A DNA stretch of 5,845 nt from Pseudomonadota bacterium. Lineage in GTDB: Bacteria > Pseudomonadota > Alphaproteobacteria > Rhizobiales > Xanthobacteraceae. Below, piece by piece: positions 1 through 5,447 of this stretch. Every line of letters begins with the position of its first letter. The stretch's first letter is position 1. The position numbers and the translations under genes are program-made. The DNA is taken from positions 1 to 5,845 of the forward strand of contig JAEXXW010000329.1 in the NCBI GenBank assembly GCA_023405565.1, written 5' to 3'. The notes beneath the pieces are model-generated. The model saw nothing but the letters and a program-made list of their open reading frames with translations, was not told the origin of the DNA and searched no databases.

Positions 1-944
1 TACTTATCCTGCCAGACCAGTGCGTTGAGGTCGGCGGTCGCATTCACGATCCCTTCTTTCTTGGCAGCGTCGACCCAGAACTGCATGGTTTCCGGCGGCA
101 CATTCTTCTGCCACTCACCGAGATTCATCTTTTCGATAACAGCCGGCGGGATCTTGGTGTTGGCGGCAATCGTCTCACGGGCGATCTTGGGATCCTTAAA
201 ATCATCGATCGCGCGATTGACCGCCCGCAAAAACCGTTGCGTAACGTCCTTGTTCTTCTCGACATAGGGGAGCATGGCGACAATGCCGGACAGCACATTC
301 GGCGATTTCACATCGGTAAAGAAATAGCCAAGGACATTTGCGCCCTGCTGTTTGCCAAGCGTGACGAACGGCTCGACCGCGCCCACTGCATTGACTGTTT
401 TGTTACGGATGGCTGCCAGCATGTCCGGGAACGGCACTTCACGGAAGGTCACGGTTCTCAGATCGACATTTTGCTTGCGCAAAAACTCGCGCATCATCGT
501 CCAATCAGTATTGAAGCTCAGATTGGTCGCAACCGACTTACCCTTCAGATCCGCGGCCGTCTTGATGTCAGGGTCCATGGTCAGCACCGCATGGACGGGA
601 TCAGCCGAGGTCTGCTGAAAGTTGAAAGACACATAGGTGACAGGAATGCCGCCGTTCCGCGCATTCAGCACACCGAGCGCATCGGAAATACCAAACTGAA
701 GCGCTCCGGACTGCAGCGCCGGAATGATCTGACCACCTCCGGCCATCGGAACGAGTTCAATCTCGATCTTCTCGTCCTTGAAGTACCCGGCGTCGCGTGC
801 GCGCCAGAAATAGGCGTAAATCCCGACCGGGATATAGCCGACCCGCAATTTCGTCATCTCCTGCGCAAATGCTGGCTGACTTGGTGTCAGCATACCCAGC
901 GCCAGGCAGGCCGCGATTAAAGCACCAGCAAGTCTTACTTTCAT
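1..944 (-). CDS. NitT/TauT-type ABC transporter periplasmic substrate-binding protein (stop codon at window edge)
   Basis: This is the periplasmic solute receptor of the importer encoded just upstream. The ATG at 944 opens a typical Sec signal peptide: basic MKVR, a hydrophobic core to about residue 22, and a likely signal peptidase I site after Ala-Phe-Ala at 25-27. The mature protein starts near QEMTKLRVGYIP, followed by a GYF segment (53-55), a GGG turn (69-71) and an ALQSGALQFG segment (76-85). This is the normal beginning of NMT1/SsuA-like receptors. The frame holds 314 codons, close to a full-length family member. The last complete codon is Lys at 3-5 and the next codon begins TA, so it is either the stop (TAA/TAG) or a Tyr. 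The frame was read from the reverse complement and has no internal stop. GAGAGGG (951-957) lies 6 bases before the ATG, and the ATPase stop is one base away, indicating translational coupling. The ligand is unknown; family members bind sulfonates, nitrate, pyrimidine precursors and others. Confidence 0.92.
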   Translation of the reverse strand, partial: MKVRLAGALIAACLALGMLTPSQPAFAQEMTKLRVGYIPVGIYAYFWRARDAGYFKDEKIEIELVPMAGGGQIIPALQSGALQFGISDALGVLNARNGGIPVTYVSFNFQQTSADPVHAVLTMDPDIKTAADLKGKSVATNLSFNTDWTMMREFLRKQNVDLRTVTFREVPFPDMLAAIRNKTVNAVGAVEPFVTLGKQQGANVLGYFFTDVKSPNVLSGIVAMLPYVEKNKDVTQRFLRAVNRAIDDFKDPKIARETIAANTKIPPAVIEKMNLGEWQKNVPPETMQFWVDAAKKEGIVNATADLNALVWQDK

Positions 945-945
945 G

Positions 946-1737
946 TCATACCCTCTCGGTTACGGCTCCGGCATTCTTTTGCGCCTGTTGGCGCACCAGC
1001 GTGTAGACGTGGTGACGAAGGCGCAGAAACTCAGGTGTTTCTTTGGTTGCAAGCTGGTCGCGCGGACGCGGCAGATCGATGACGATTTCCTCAACAACAC
1101 GCGCCGGCCGAGTGGATAAAACGACAACCTTATCGGCCATGAAGACCGCTTCGTCGATGTCGTGCGTCACGAGGAGAGCCGACAATGACATTGTTCTGCA
1201 GATATCCATCACCATGTCCTGGAGATCGATGCGTGTTTGCGCATCAACCGATGCAAAGGGTTCGTCGAGCAATAAAAGACTGGGCTGCACGACAATCGAA
1301 CGGGCGAGCGCGCAGCGCTGTTGCATACCTCCGGATAATTGCCACGGATACAGATCGGCAGCGTGATCGAGGTGAACAGCCTTCAAAGCATTTCGAACCC
1401 GCTCGTCGCGCTCGTCGCGGGACAGACCACGCAATCCGAACGCGGCATTTTGACGGACCGAGAGCCAGGGAAAAAGACTTCGATTATAATCTTGAAAAAC
1501 TATCGATAGCCACGGCGGAGGTTCAGCGAAATGGCGCCCACGGTGCAACACGGCTCCCTCGTCCGGTTGCATCAGTGAGGCGATACAGCGCAGCAGTGTT
1601 GTCTTGCCGCAACCCGATGGACCGACTACGGCGAGAAACTGGTTGGGCTCCTGTTTGAACGACAGGCCTTTGAGGATCGGAGCGGCGACCGAATACGCCT
1701 TTGAGACGCTGTCGATGATCAGGATGGGTCCGCTCAT
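946..1737 (-). CDS. ABC transporter ATP-binding protein, TauB/SsuB (NitT/TauT) type
   Basis: This cytoplasmic ATPase powers the importer. All nucleotide-binding motifs are present (263-residue numbering): Walker A GPSGCGKTT 39-47, Q-loop Gln82 in VFQDYN, signature LSGGMQQR 134-141, Walker B LLLLDEP 154-160 with catalytic Glu159, D-loop SVD 163-165, and H-loop His192 in THD. LFPWLSV just after the Q-loop and EAVFMADKVVVLSTRP after the H-loop are typical of the nitrate/sulfonate/taurine group. I chose the ATG at 1737. It has GGAG six bases upstream, gives the usual family length and begins 16 bp after the permease stop. The frame also opens at an ATG at 1785, but that would add 16 atypical residues and overlap the permease. 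The gene ends in TGA one base before the binding-protein ATG. It should work as a homodimer beneath the two permeases. Confidence 0.96.
   Translation of the reverse strand: MSGPILIIDSVSKAYSVAAPILKGLSFKQEPNQFLAVVGPSGCGKTTLLRCIASLMQPDEGAVLHRGRHFAEPPPWLSIVFQDYNRSLFPWLSVRQNAAFGLRGLSRDERDERVRNALKAVHLDHAADLYPWQLSGGMQQRCALARSIVVQPSLLLLDEPFASVDAQTRIDLQDMVMDICRTMSLSALLVTHDIDEAVFMADKVVVLSTRPARVVEEIVIDLPRPRDQLATKETPEFLRLRHHVYTLVRQQAQKNAGAVTERV
951..957 (-). promoter_or_regulatory. Ribosome binding site of the substrate-binding protein gene
   Basis: On the minus strand this reads GAGAGGG, six bases before the ATG at 944. It lies inside the last codons of the ATPase gene, and it decides the start because the overlapping ATG at 949 runs straight into a stop (ATG ACA TGA). 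Confidence 0.7.
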
Positions 1738-1743
1738 CTCGTG

Positions 1744-1747
1744 CTCC
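1744..1747 (-). promoter_or_regulatory. Ribosome binding site deciding the ATPase start
   Basis: GGAG on the minus strand sits six bases before the ATG at 1737, in the 16-base gap after the permease stop. It favours that ATG over the in-frame ATG at 1785, which lies inside the permease gene. Confidence 0.55.
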
Positions 1748-1753
1748 GGATAC

Positions 1754-2548
1754 TCAGGTCTCGCGTCCGGCATTGGACAGGCCACGCCAGCCGCGATGCC
1801 ACGCCAGTACGCGCTTCTCGATTGCGATCAGTGTCAGAGTCAGCGCAAGACCGATGGTCCCAATTGTCAGAACGCCGGCGTAGACGTTGGCGGTCTGGAA
1901 CAGACGCTGGTTGCGCAGAATGTAAAAGCCGAGGCCATTATCGGCGGCGACCAGTTCGGAGATCACCATCATGACAAGCGCGATGCTGAGGGCGATGCGG
2001 ATGCCAGCAAAGATTGCTGGCAGAGCAGCCGGAAGGATCACGCGGACCAGACGCTCCGTTACCGAAAGACCGTTGACACGTGCCACATCTATCAGCGTCA
2101 CGTCGACGCGCCGCGCCCCATCGATGGCCGCAAGCAAAACAGGAAAGACTGACCCGAAGGCGATCACGAAGATGCGCATTACATCGGTCGGTCCGAACAG
2201 CAGAAGTGCGGCAGGCAGAATAGCGACAGCTGGGATGAAGCGGAGATATTCCAACACCGGTCGAAGCCAGGGTTCGAGACCACGCAGATACCCAAGCGCA
2301 AGACCGATGGTGACGCCTGCAACGACGGCGATGCAGAAGCCGACAGCGAGCCGGTAAAGACTTGGCAGGATCGTGCTGTAGAGAAGATCGCCATGCCACA
2401 GCCGCAGATAGCTCATGGCGATATTCTCAAGCGGTGGCAGGTACGGGGCAGGATGATAAAGCGCAGTCCATTGCCAGACCGCCATCAGCACAGCGATCGT
2501 GCCAAACTGCCAAGTCGTCGGCGCGATGTGGGAGGCCTTATTGCTCAC
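1754..2548 (-). CDS. ABC transporter permease, NitT/TauT/SsuC type (second permease)
   Basis: This inner-membrane subunit is one of two different permeases in the locus. With the GTG start at 2548 it has 264 residues. The first membrane segment falls near 15-31 (WQFGTIAVLMAVWQW region), and further hydrophobic segments fall around 63-90, 108-119, 122-143, 177-202 and 221-243. The cytoplasmic EAA loop that docks on the ATPase is at about 154-182 (DVARVNGLSVTERLVRVILPA), with the invariant Gly at 160. The LPPLENI segment before the membrane core and the LRFIPAVAILP segment are typical of the family. I prefer GTG at 2548: GGAG lies four bases upstream, and the start overlaps the preceding stop (GTGAGCAATAA), a common coupling arrangement. 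An ATG at 2575 would add nine residues and lacks a clear ribosome binding site. It probably pairs with the other permease as a heterodimer. Confidence 0.94.
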   Translation of the reverse strand: MSNKASHIAPTTWQFGTIAVLMAVWQWTALYHPAPYLPPLENIAMSYLRLWHGDLLYSTILPSLYRLAVGFCIAVVAGVTIGLALGYLRGLEPWLRPVLEYLRFIPAVAILPAALLLFGPTDVMRIFVIAFGSVFPVLLAAIDGARRVDVTLIDVARVNGLSVTERLVRVILPAALPAIFAGIRIALSIALVMMVISELVAADNGLGFYILRNQRLFQTANVYAGVLTIGTIGLALTLTLIAIEKRVLAWHRGWRGLSNAGRET

Positions 2549-3317
2549 GATGCTCCGGGCTCCAGGGCAGCACATAGCGCTCGACCGACATGAACAGCGC
2601 GTTGACGAGATAGCCGAGAATACCGGTCACAAAGATCGCAGCCCACATCTCCGTAATGAGACCGTTGAGGCGCACGTTTTCGATATAGAAGCCGACCCCT
2701 GGTCGGCCGGTGAGCATCTCCACGGTGATGGCAAGTACGAGCGCAATCGCAGAGGCTGTACGCAGACCGGTTGCGACGGACGGCAGCGCACTCGGCAGGA
2801 CAATACGGAAGATGCGCGCCATCCGACGCAAACCAAGAACGCGTGCAGTTTCGAGAAAGCGCGGATCGACGCCTTCAACGCCAGCCTTTGCGCTGAATAG
2901 AACCGGCCAGATCGCAGCAAAAGCGATCATGAAAAGTTGCATCTGCAATCCGATACCGAACACAAGCAGCGCAACGGGGATGAGAGCCACCGAGGGTATG
3001 GGCCGCAGGAATTCCAGGATCGGCCGCGTCGCGATTTCAAGCCCTGGCATCAGCGCCAAGGCGATGCCTCCGGCGACGCCTGCCACAGCTGCGATCAAGA
3101 GGCCTGGCGCCCAGGATCCGATTGTCGCCAGAACAGCGGCAAGAAGTTCCCCGCCCATCAGGCCGTCCAACGCAGCACGAACGATTACTGCGAAGGATGG
3201 CAAGTCTCGTGCATCGACCAACCCGAGAGATCGGATGCCCTCCCAAAATATGCTCGCCGCCGCGAAGCCCACAGCACCCTTCATCGCTTTGATGATGCTG
3301 TCGGGCAACTTCTTCAT
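2538..3317 (-). CDS. ABC transporter permease, NitT/TauT/SsuC type (first permease)
   Basis: This inner-membrane subunit is clearly homologous to, but not a copy of, the next gene. From Met at 3317 it has 259 residues. Membrane segment one is near 13-31 (KGAVGFAAASIFWEGI), followed by further segments including GLLIAAVAGVAGGIALAL (about 72-89). A FLRPIPSVALIPVALLVFG stretch follows at 103-121, and the EAA loop at 156-184 (ETARVLGLRRMARIFRIVLP) includes the invariant Gly at 162. The start is uncertain. The frame is open to an ATG at 3404, which would add 29 polar residues with several rarer codons (CGA, ATA, GGG). I chose 3317 because it gives the usual family length and places both membrane segment one and the EAA loop almost exactly where they fall in the partner permease. 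No start has a good ribosome binding site. The gene ends in TAA, overlapping the next start by 11 bp. Confidence 0.93.
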   Translation of the reverse strand: MKKLPDSIIKAMKGAVGFAAASIFWEGIRSLGLVDARDLPSFAVIVRAALDGLMGGELLAAVLATIGSWAPGLLIAAVAGVAGGIALALMPGLEIATRPILEFLRPIPSVALIPVALLVFGIGLQMQLFMIAFAAIWPVLFSAKAGVEGVDPRFLETARVLGLRRMARIFRIVLPSALPSVATGLRTASAIALVLAITVEMLTGRPGVGFYIENVRLNGLITEMWAAIFVTGILGYLVNALFMSVERYVLPWSPEHREQ

Positions 3318-3409
3318 CCCACAATATCGCGCTGCATCGGAGCGCAGCCCTCGAGCGCGACCATCCACCATCGGGGTCGGTGATGATATGACGGAGCTTC
3401 GCATGACAC

Positions 3410-3438
3410 GTTATACAGCCTTGTCGACGCTCTGGCAG
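3410..3438 (-). promoter_or_regulatory. Possible internal promoter upstream of the transporter genes
   Basis: In the gap between the hydrolase stop and the first permease, the minus strand carries CTGCCA (3438-3433), a 17-base spacer and TATAAC (3415-3410). Each hexamer is a partial or good match to the sigma-70 consensus (4/6 and 5/6). Transcription would start near 3403, on top of the upstream ATG at 3404, which would require the downstream start at 3317. This is pattern matching only. Confidence 0.25.
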
Positions 3439-3485
3439 TTTGCATGGGGCAGGCAGGGCTTGATCAGCATTATTGGCGAACGTTG

Positions 3486-4316
3486 TCAGTGAGCTTTGGC
3501 CACGAAATTCAGAATTGCGTTTGATACGACGTCAGGCTTTTCCTCGTTGACGTAATGATCGGTGCCGTCGACGACGAGCACGGGCAAATCGGGGCGCAGC
3601 TTCCTGGTTTTTTCCAGCGCCTCTGCCGAAACCAATTTGCTAACTGCACCACGCACAATCAGAACGGGACGGTTCACGGTCTTGAAGGCCAGCTCGAGAT
3701 TCTCGCGGAGTCCGGCAGCGGTCTGTGCCATAGCGGTTGGTGACGCAAGCGGGCGGAAACCGTCGGGGATTTCCCGATAGGCTGAGGAAGCGCGCAGCCG
3801 GATCGCCTCCGGGGGCATCATTGCGTACCGGCCACGCAGATAGTCCTCGATCTCTTCGAGCGAGACGAATGTGCGATCACCGGCATTAACGCGAGATTCA
3901 AGCGCATCAAGAACTTCAATTTCGATATAAGGCGTGAAATCGATCGCGACGACCGCACGTATCAGATCGGGACGAAGGGTGGCGGCGACCACGCCGTTTC
4001 GTGCGCCGAGCGAGTGCCCAACAACTACTGCCGGGCCGGCATTGAGCGTCTCAATCAGGGCTAGGACATCTCTGCTGTAATCTTCGGCGCCATAGCCACT
4101 TTCCGGCTTGTCGCTGAGACCGTGTCCCCTTTGATCGACGCCAAAGCAGCGCATGCCGCCCTGCAATGCAGCAATAACGGGCTCCCAAACCGCTCCGTTT
4201 GACGTGATGCCGTGCAAGAAGATCGCAACCGGCCCCTCGCCGGCTTCATAGACATTGAGTGTAATGCGTCCGGTATCGATGCGGTGTTTCCGCATGGCTT
4301 CGACTTGCACGCTCAC
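3486..4316 (-). CDS. Alpha/beta-fold hydrolase
   Basis: This is a predicted soluble cytoplasmic hydrolase of the alpha/beta fold, 276 residues from the chosen start. It shows, in order, the oxyanion-hole HG (35-36) after a hydrophobic strand, a VDQRGHGLSDKP turn (60-71), the nucleophile elbow GHSLGA with Ser102, and the catalytic His254 in GTDHYVNEEKP. The residue at the usual acid position after strand 7 is Ser226 (RGAVSKLVS), so the acid is probably Asp126 in AIDFTP after strand 6, as in some dehalogenase- and epoxide-hydrolase-like subgroups. A cap domain fits 130-200. The start is chosen because AAGGAG (4322-4327) lies five bases before the GTG at 4316. The ATG at 4319 is only two bases from it, and an upstream TTG at 4394 is in frame but has no support. 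It is the first gene of the transporter operon and probably acts on the imported compound (ester, amide, lactone or carbamate-like bond). The exact substrate cannot be read from sequence. Confidence 0.92.
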   Translation of the reverse strand: MSVQVEAMRKHRIDTGRITLNVYEAGEGPVAIFLHGITSNGAVWEPVIAALQGGMRCFGVDQRGHGLSDKPESGYGAEDYSRDVLALIETLNAGPAVVVGHSLGARNGVVAATLRPDLIRAVVAIDFTPYIEIEVLDALESRVNAGDRTFVSLEEIEDYLRGRYAMMPPEAIRLRASSAYREIPDGFRPLASPTAMAQTAAGLRENLELAFKTVNRPVLIVRGAVSKLVSAEALEKTRKLRPDLPVLVVDGTDHYVNEEKPDVVSNAILNFVAKAH

Positions 4317-4321
4317 CATCA

Positions 4322-4327
4322 CTCCTT
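4322..4327 (-). promoter_or_regulatory. Strong ribosome binding site of the hydrolase gene
   Basis: The minus strand reads AAGGAG. It is five bases from the GTG at 4316 and two from the ATG at 4319, which favours the GTG. It is the best Shine-Dalgarno match in the window. Confidence 0.65.
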
Positions 4328-4414
4328 CGACCAGGCCGGCGTCGGTTAAAATCCCATTCTTTCGTGGCACGACCTTTTCCGACCACGCCGGCAAGCAGAG
4401 CTACGCCGTCACAA

Positions 4415-4444
4415 AATAGAAACATAGCAATAATTGTCCGTCAA
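4415..4444 (-). promoter_or_regulatory. Putative promoter of the hydrolase-transporter operon
   Basis: On the minus strand TTGACG (4444-4439) matches the sigma-70 -35 consensus at five of six positions. It is followed after 18 bases by TCTATT (4420-4415, four of six matches). An alternative extended -10, TGC-TATGTT (4429-4421), lies closer. The -35 hexamer is inside the left arm of the inverted repeat, so a protein bound to the repeat would cover it. The start of transcription would be around 4408 or slightly upstream. Confidence 0.4.
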
Positions 4445-4461
4445 TATGATTGACGGACAAT
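4433..4461. promoter_or_regulatory. Perfect 13-bp inverted repeat, candidate operator of the GntR regulator
   Basis: ATTGTCCGTCAAT (4433-4445) and ATTGACGGACAAT (4449-4461) are exact reverse complements around a three-base centre ATG. Each arm also contains an 11-mer, TTGTCCGTCAA or its complement, that fits the FadR-subfamily GntR consensus TNGTNNNACNA with one mismatch. The site sits between the regulator and the hydrolase operon and contains an outward TTGACG on each side. Autoregulation together with control of the operon is therefore the natural reading. A transcription terminator is unlikely because no gene ends here and no T-run follows an arm. Confidence 0.75.
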
Positions 4462-4633
4462 CAGTCAATTTGCATGGATAGGCATCAGCGTGACACGCGA
4501 TGCATCGTCTGGATGTCCACAAGCCGTGCGCACTTGTGATATTGGGTTTCAAAATGTCTCGTGATGAACTTTTATGCGACTTGCCGATTCCGTCGCCATC
4601 GCGCAGATGTTTTGCCCGCGTCTCCATTTCCAC

Positions 4634-5311
4634 ATGAAATCTCGCATGACACTCAAACTCGATCTGCGTATCGCCCGCCGCACAGTTCAGCAGGAGGTTG
4701 TCGACAAGCTGAAACATGCAATCCTGTCCGGCATGTTTTTGCCAGGCAATCGCCTGATTGAAGCTCAGCTTTGCAGTTCGCTTGGCGTGAGCCGCCAATC
4801 CTTGCGCGAAGCATTACGCAGTCTGCAAGCGGAGCGCTTGATTGAAATTGTGCCGAACCGTGGCCCGCAAATTCCTGTCCTCTCGTGGTCCGAGGCTGAG
4901 CAGATTTACGAGGTGCGAGAACTGCTCGAGGCTGAGGCCGCAGCCAGGTGCGCAGAGAGGATCACCAATGAGGAGATTGAAGCCCTAGCCGAATGTTTGG
5001 ATGCTTTTCGCCGCGCCCTGCGTGCAAACGATCCGCTGGAGCAGGTTCGAATTGCGAGCCAGTTTGCGACGGTGATCTTGCGCAATTGCGGCAACAAGAT
5101 CATTGAGCAGGTTCAGGAAAGTTTGCTCGCACGCATCAATATGTTACGGGCACGATCAATGTCACTACCAGGACGAGCCAAGAAAAGCTTCGAGGAAATA
5201 CAATCGATCTATGCTGCAATTAAGAGCGGCGACGCCGACAAGGCCCGGAAGCACGCAAAGCAACACGTTATCAATGCTCGTGCCGCCGCCAAGGCTTCAT
5301 TCGAACGTTGA
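4634..5311 (+). CDS. GntR-family transcriptional regulator, FadR/FCD subfamily
   Basis: This is a DNA-binding regulator, 225 residues from the chosen start. The N-terminal winged helix-turn-helix spans about 16-83. It shows the family's EVVDKLKHAILSGMFLPGNRL lead-in, a recognition region LGVSRQSLREALRSLQAERL (50-69) and a wing VPNRGPQIP (73-81). The all-helical FCD ligand domain runs from about 91 to 215, beginning IYEVRELLEAEAA. The usual metal ligands of that domain are mostly absent: by my alignment by eye the Asp and first two His positions are Ala141, Ala145 and Ile189, and only the last, His211, remains. The start is uncertain because no candidate has a Shine-Dalgarno sequence. ATG 4574 would add 20 atypical residues, and ATG 4646 is four codons downstream. 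Met at 4634 gives the usual length. It is divergent from the hydrolase-transporter operon and most likely controls it through the palindrome at 4433-4461. Confidence 0.93.
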   Translation: MKSRMTLKLDLRIARRTVQQEVVDKLKHAILSGMFLPGNRLIEAQLCSSLGVSRQSLREALRSLQAERLIEIVPNRGPQIPVLSWSEAEQIYEVRELLEAEAAARCAERITNEEIEALAECLDAFRRALRANDPLEQVRIASQFATVILRNCGNKIIEQVQESLLARINMLRARSMSLPGRAKKSFEEIQSIYAAIKSGDADKARKHAKQHVINARAAAKASFER

Positions 5312-5447
5312 GTATGCGTTGTAAACTTTTGCCACGCCGTATTCAGACGGCTCATTGAATGAAGCCCCATTACGCGGCCTCCCTACGGTAAGAGCGTCGT
5401 AAGATACGGCGGGATGGGTGGCGCGGCATGGAAAATTCGGGAGGCAC
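5312..5447. other. Convergent intergenic gap without a clear terminator
   Basis: The regulator (plus) and the RidA-family gene (minus) end facing each other across 136 bp. The only hairpin I see is GCCGT-ATTCAG-ACGGC (5336-5351), a five-base stem with a six-base loop and no T-run on either side, which is too weak to call a factor-independent terminator. I find no supported gene here. Confidence 0.5.

Larger units (their letters stand above)
4317..4633. other. Divergent intergenic region between hydrolase and regulator
   Basis: This stretch of about 300 bp separates the two divergent start codons and is more AT-rich around 4410-4470 than the flanking genes. It holds the hydrolase ribosome binding site, a putative minus-strand promoter, a perfect inverted repeat and an additional half-site, each listed separately. 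The hydrolase transcript would have a leader of roughly 90 bases; I see no riboswitch-like or terminator-like fold in it. From 4470 to the regulator I see no convincing promoter hexamers beyond the outward TTGACG at 4450-4455. Confidence 0.6.

Noticed and set aside
906..917. Lipobox-like Ile-Ala-Ala-Cys (residues 10-13) in the binding-protein signal peptide
   Set aside because: The hydrophobic stretch before the Cys would be too short and hydrophobicity continues past it. The Ala-Phe-Ala site at 25-27 fits signal peptidase I better.
237..920. Plus-strand open frame of 227 codons
   Set aside because: It is antisense to the binding protein, which has a signal peptide and family motifs in the minus frame. 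The Arg/His-rich plus-strand product has no recognisable features.
2710..3492. Long open frame of 260 codons on the plus strand
   Set aside because: It lies antisense to the first permease, its product is a low-complexity Arg/Ala/Ser/Pro-rich protein, and it shows no recognisable domain, whereas the opposite strand encodes a clear membrane protein.
4317..4394. TTG-initiated 26-residue extension of the hydrolase
   Set aside because: There is no ribosome binding site before the TTG at 4394, while a strong AAGGAG precedes the start at 4316. The extension has no family counterpart I recognise.
4409..4798. Minus-strand frame of 129 codons across the divergent intergenic region
   Set aside because: It overlaps the palindrome, the promoter and the regulator's DNA-binding domain, and its product resembles nothing I recognise. 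The regulator frame is well supported.
5336..5351. Hairpin GCCGT-ATTCAG-ACGGC as a terminator between convergent genes
   Set aside because: The stem is only five base pairs and no T-run follows it on either strand.
5352..5362. Small palindrome TCATT-G-AATGA
   Set aside because: Five-base arms around one base can easily arise by chance, cannot form a stable hairpin, and are not near a promoter.
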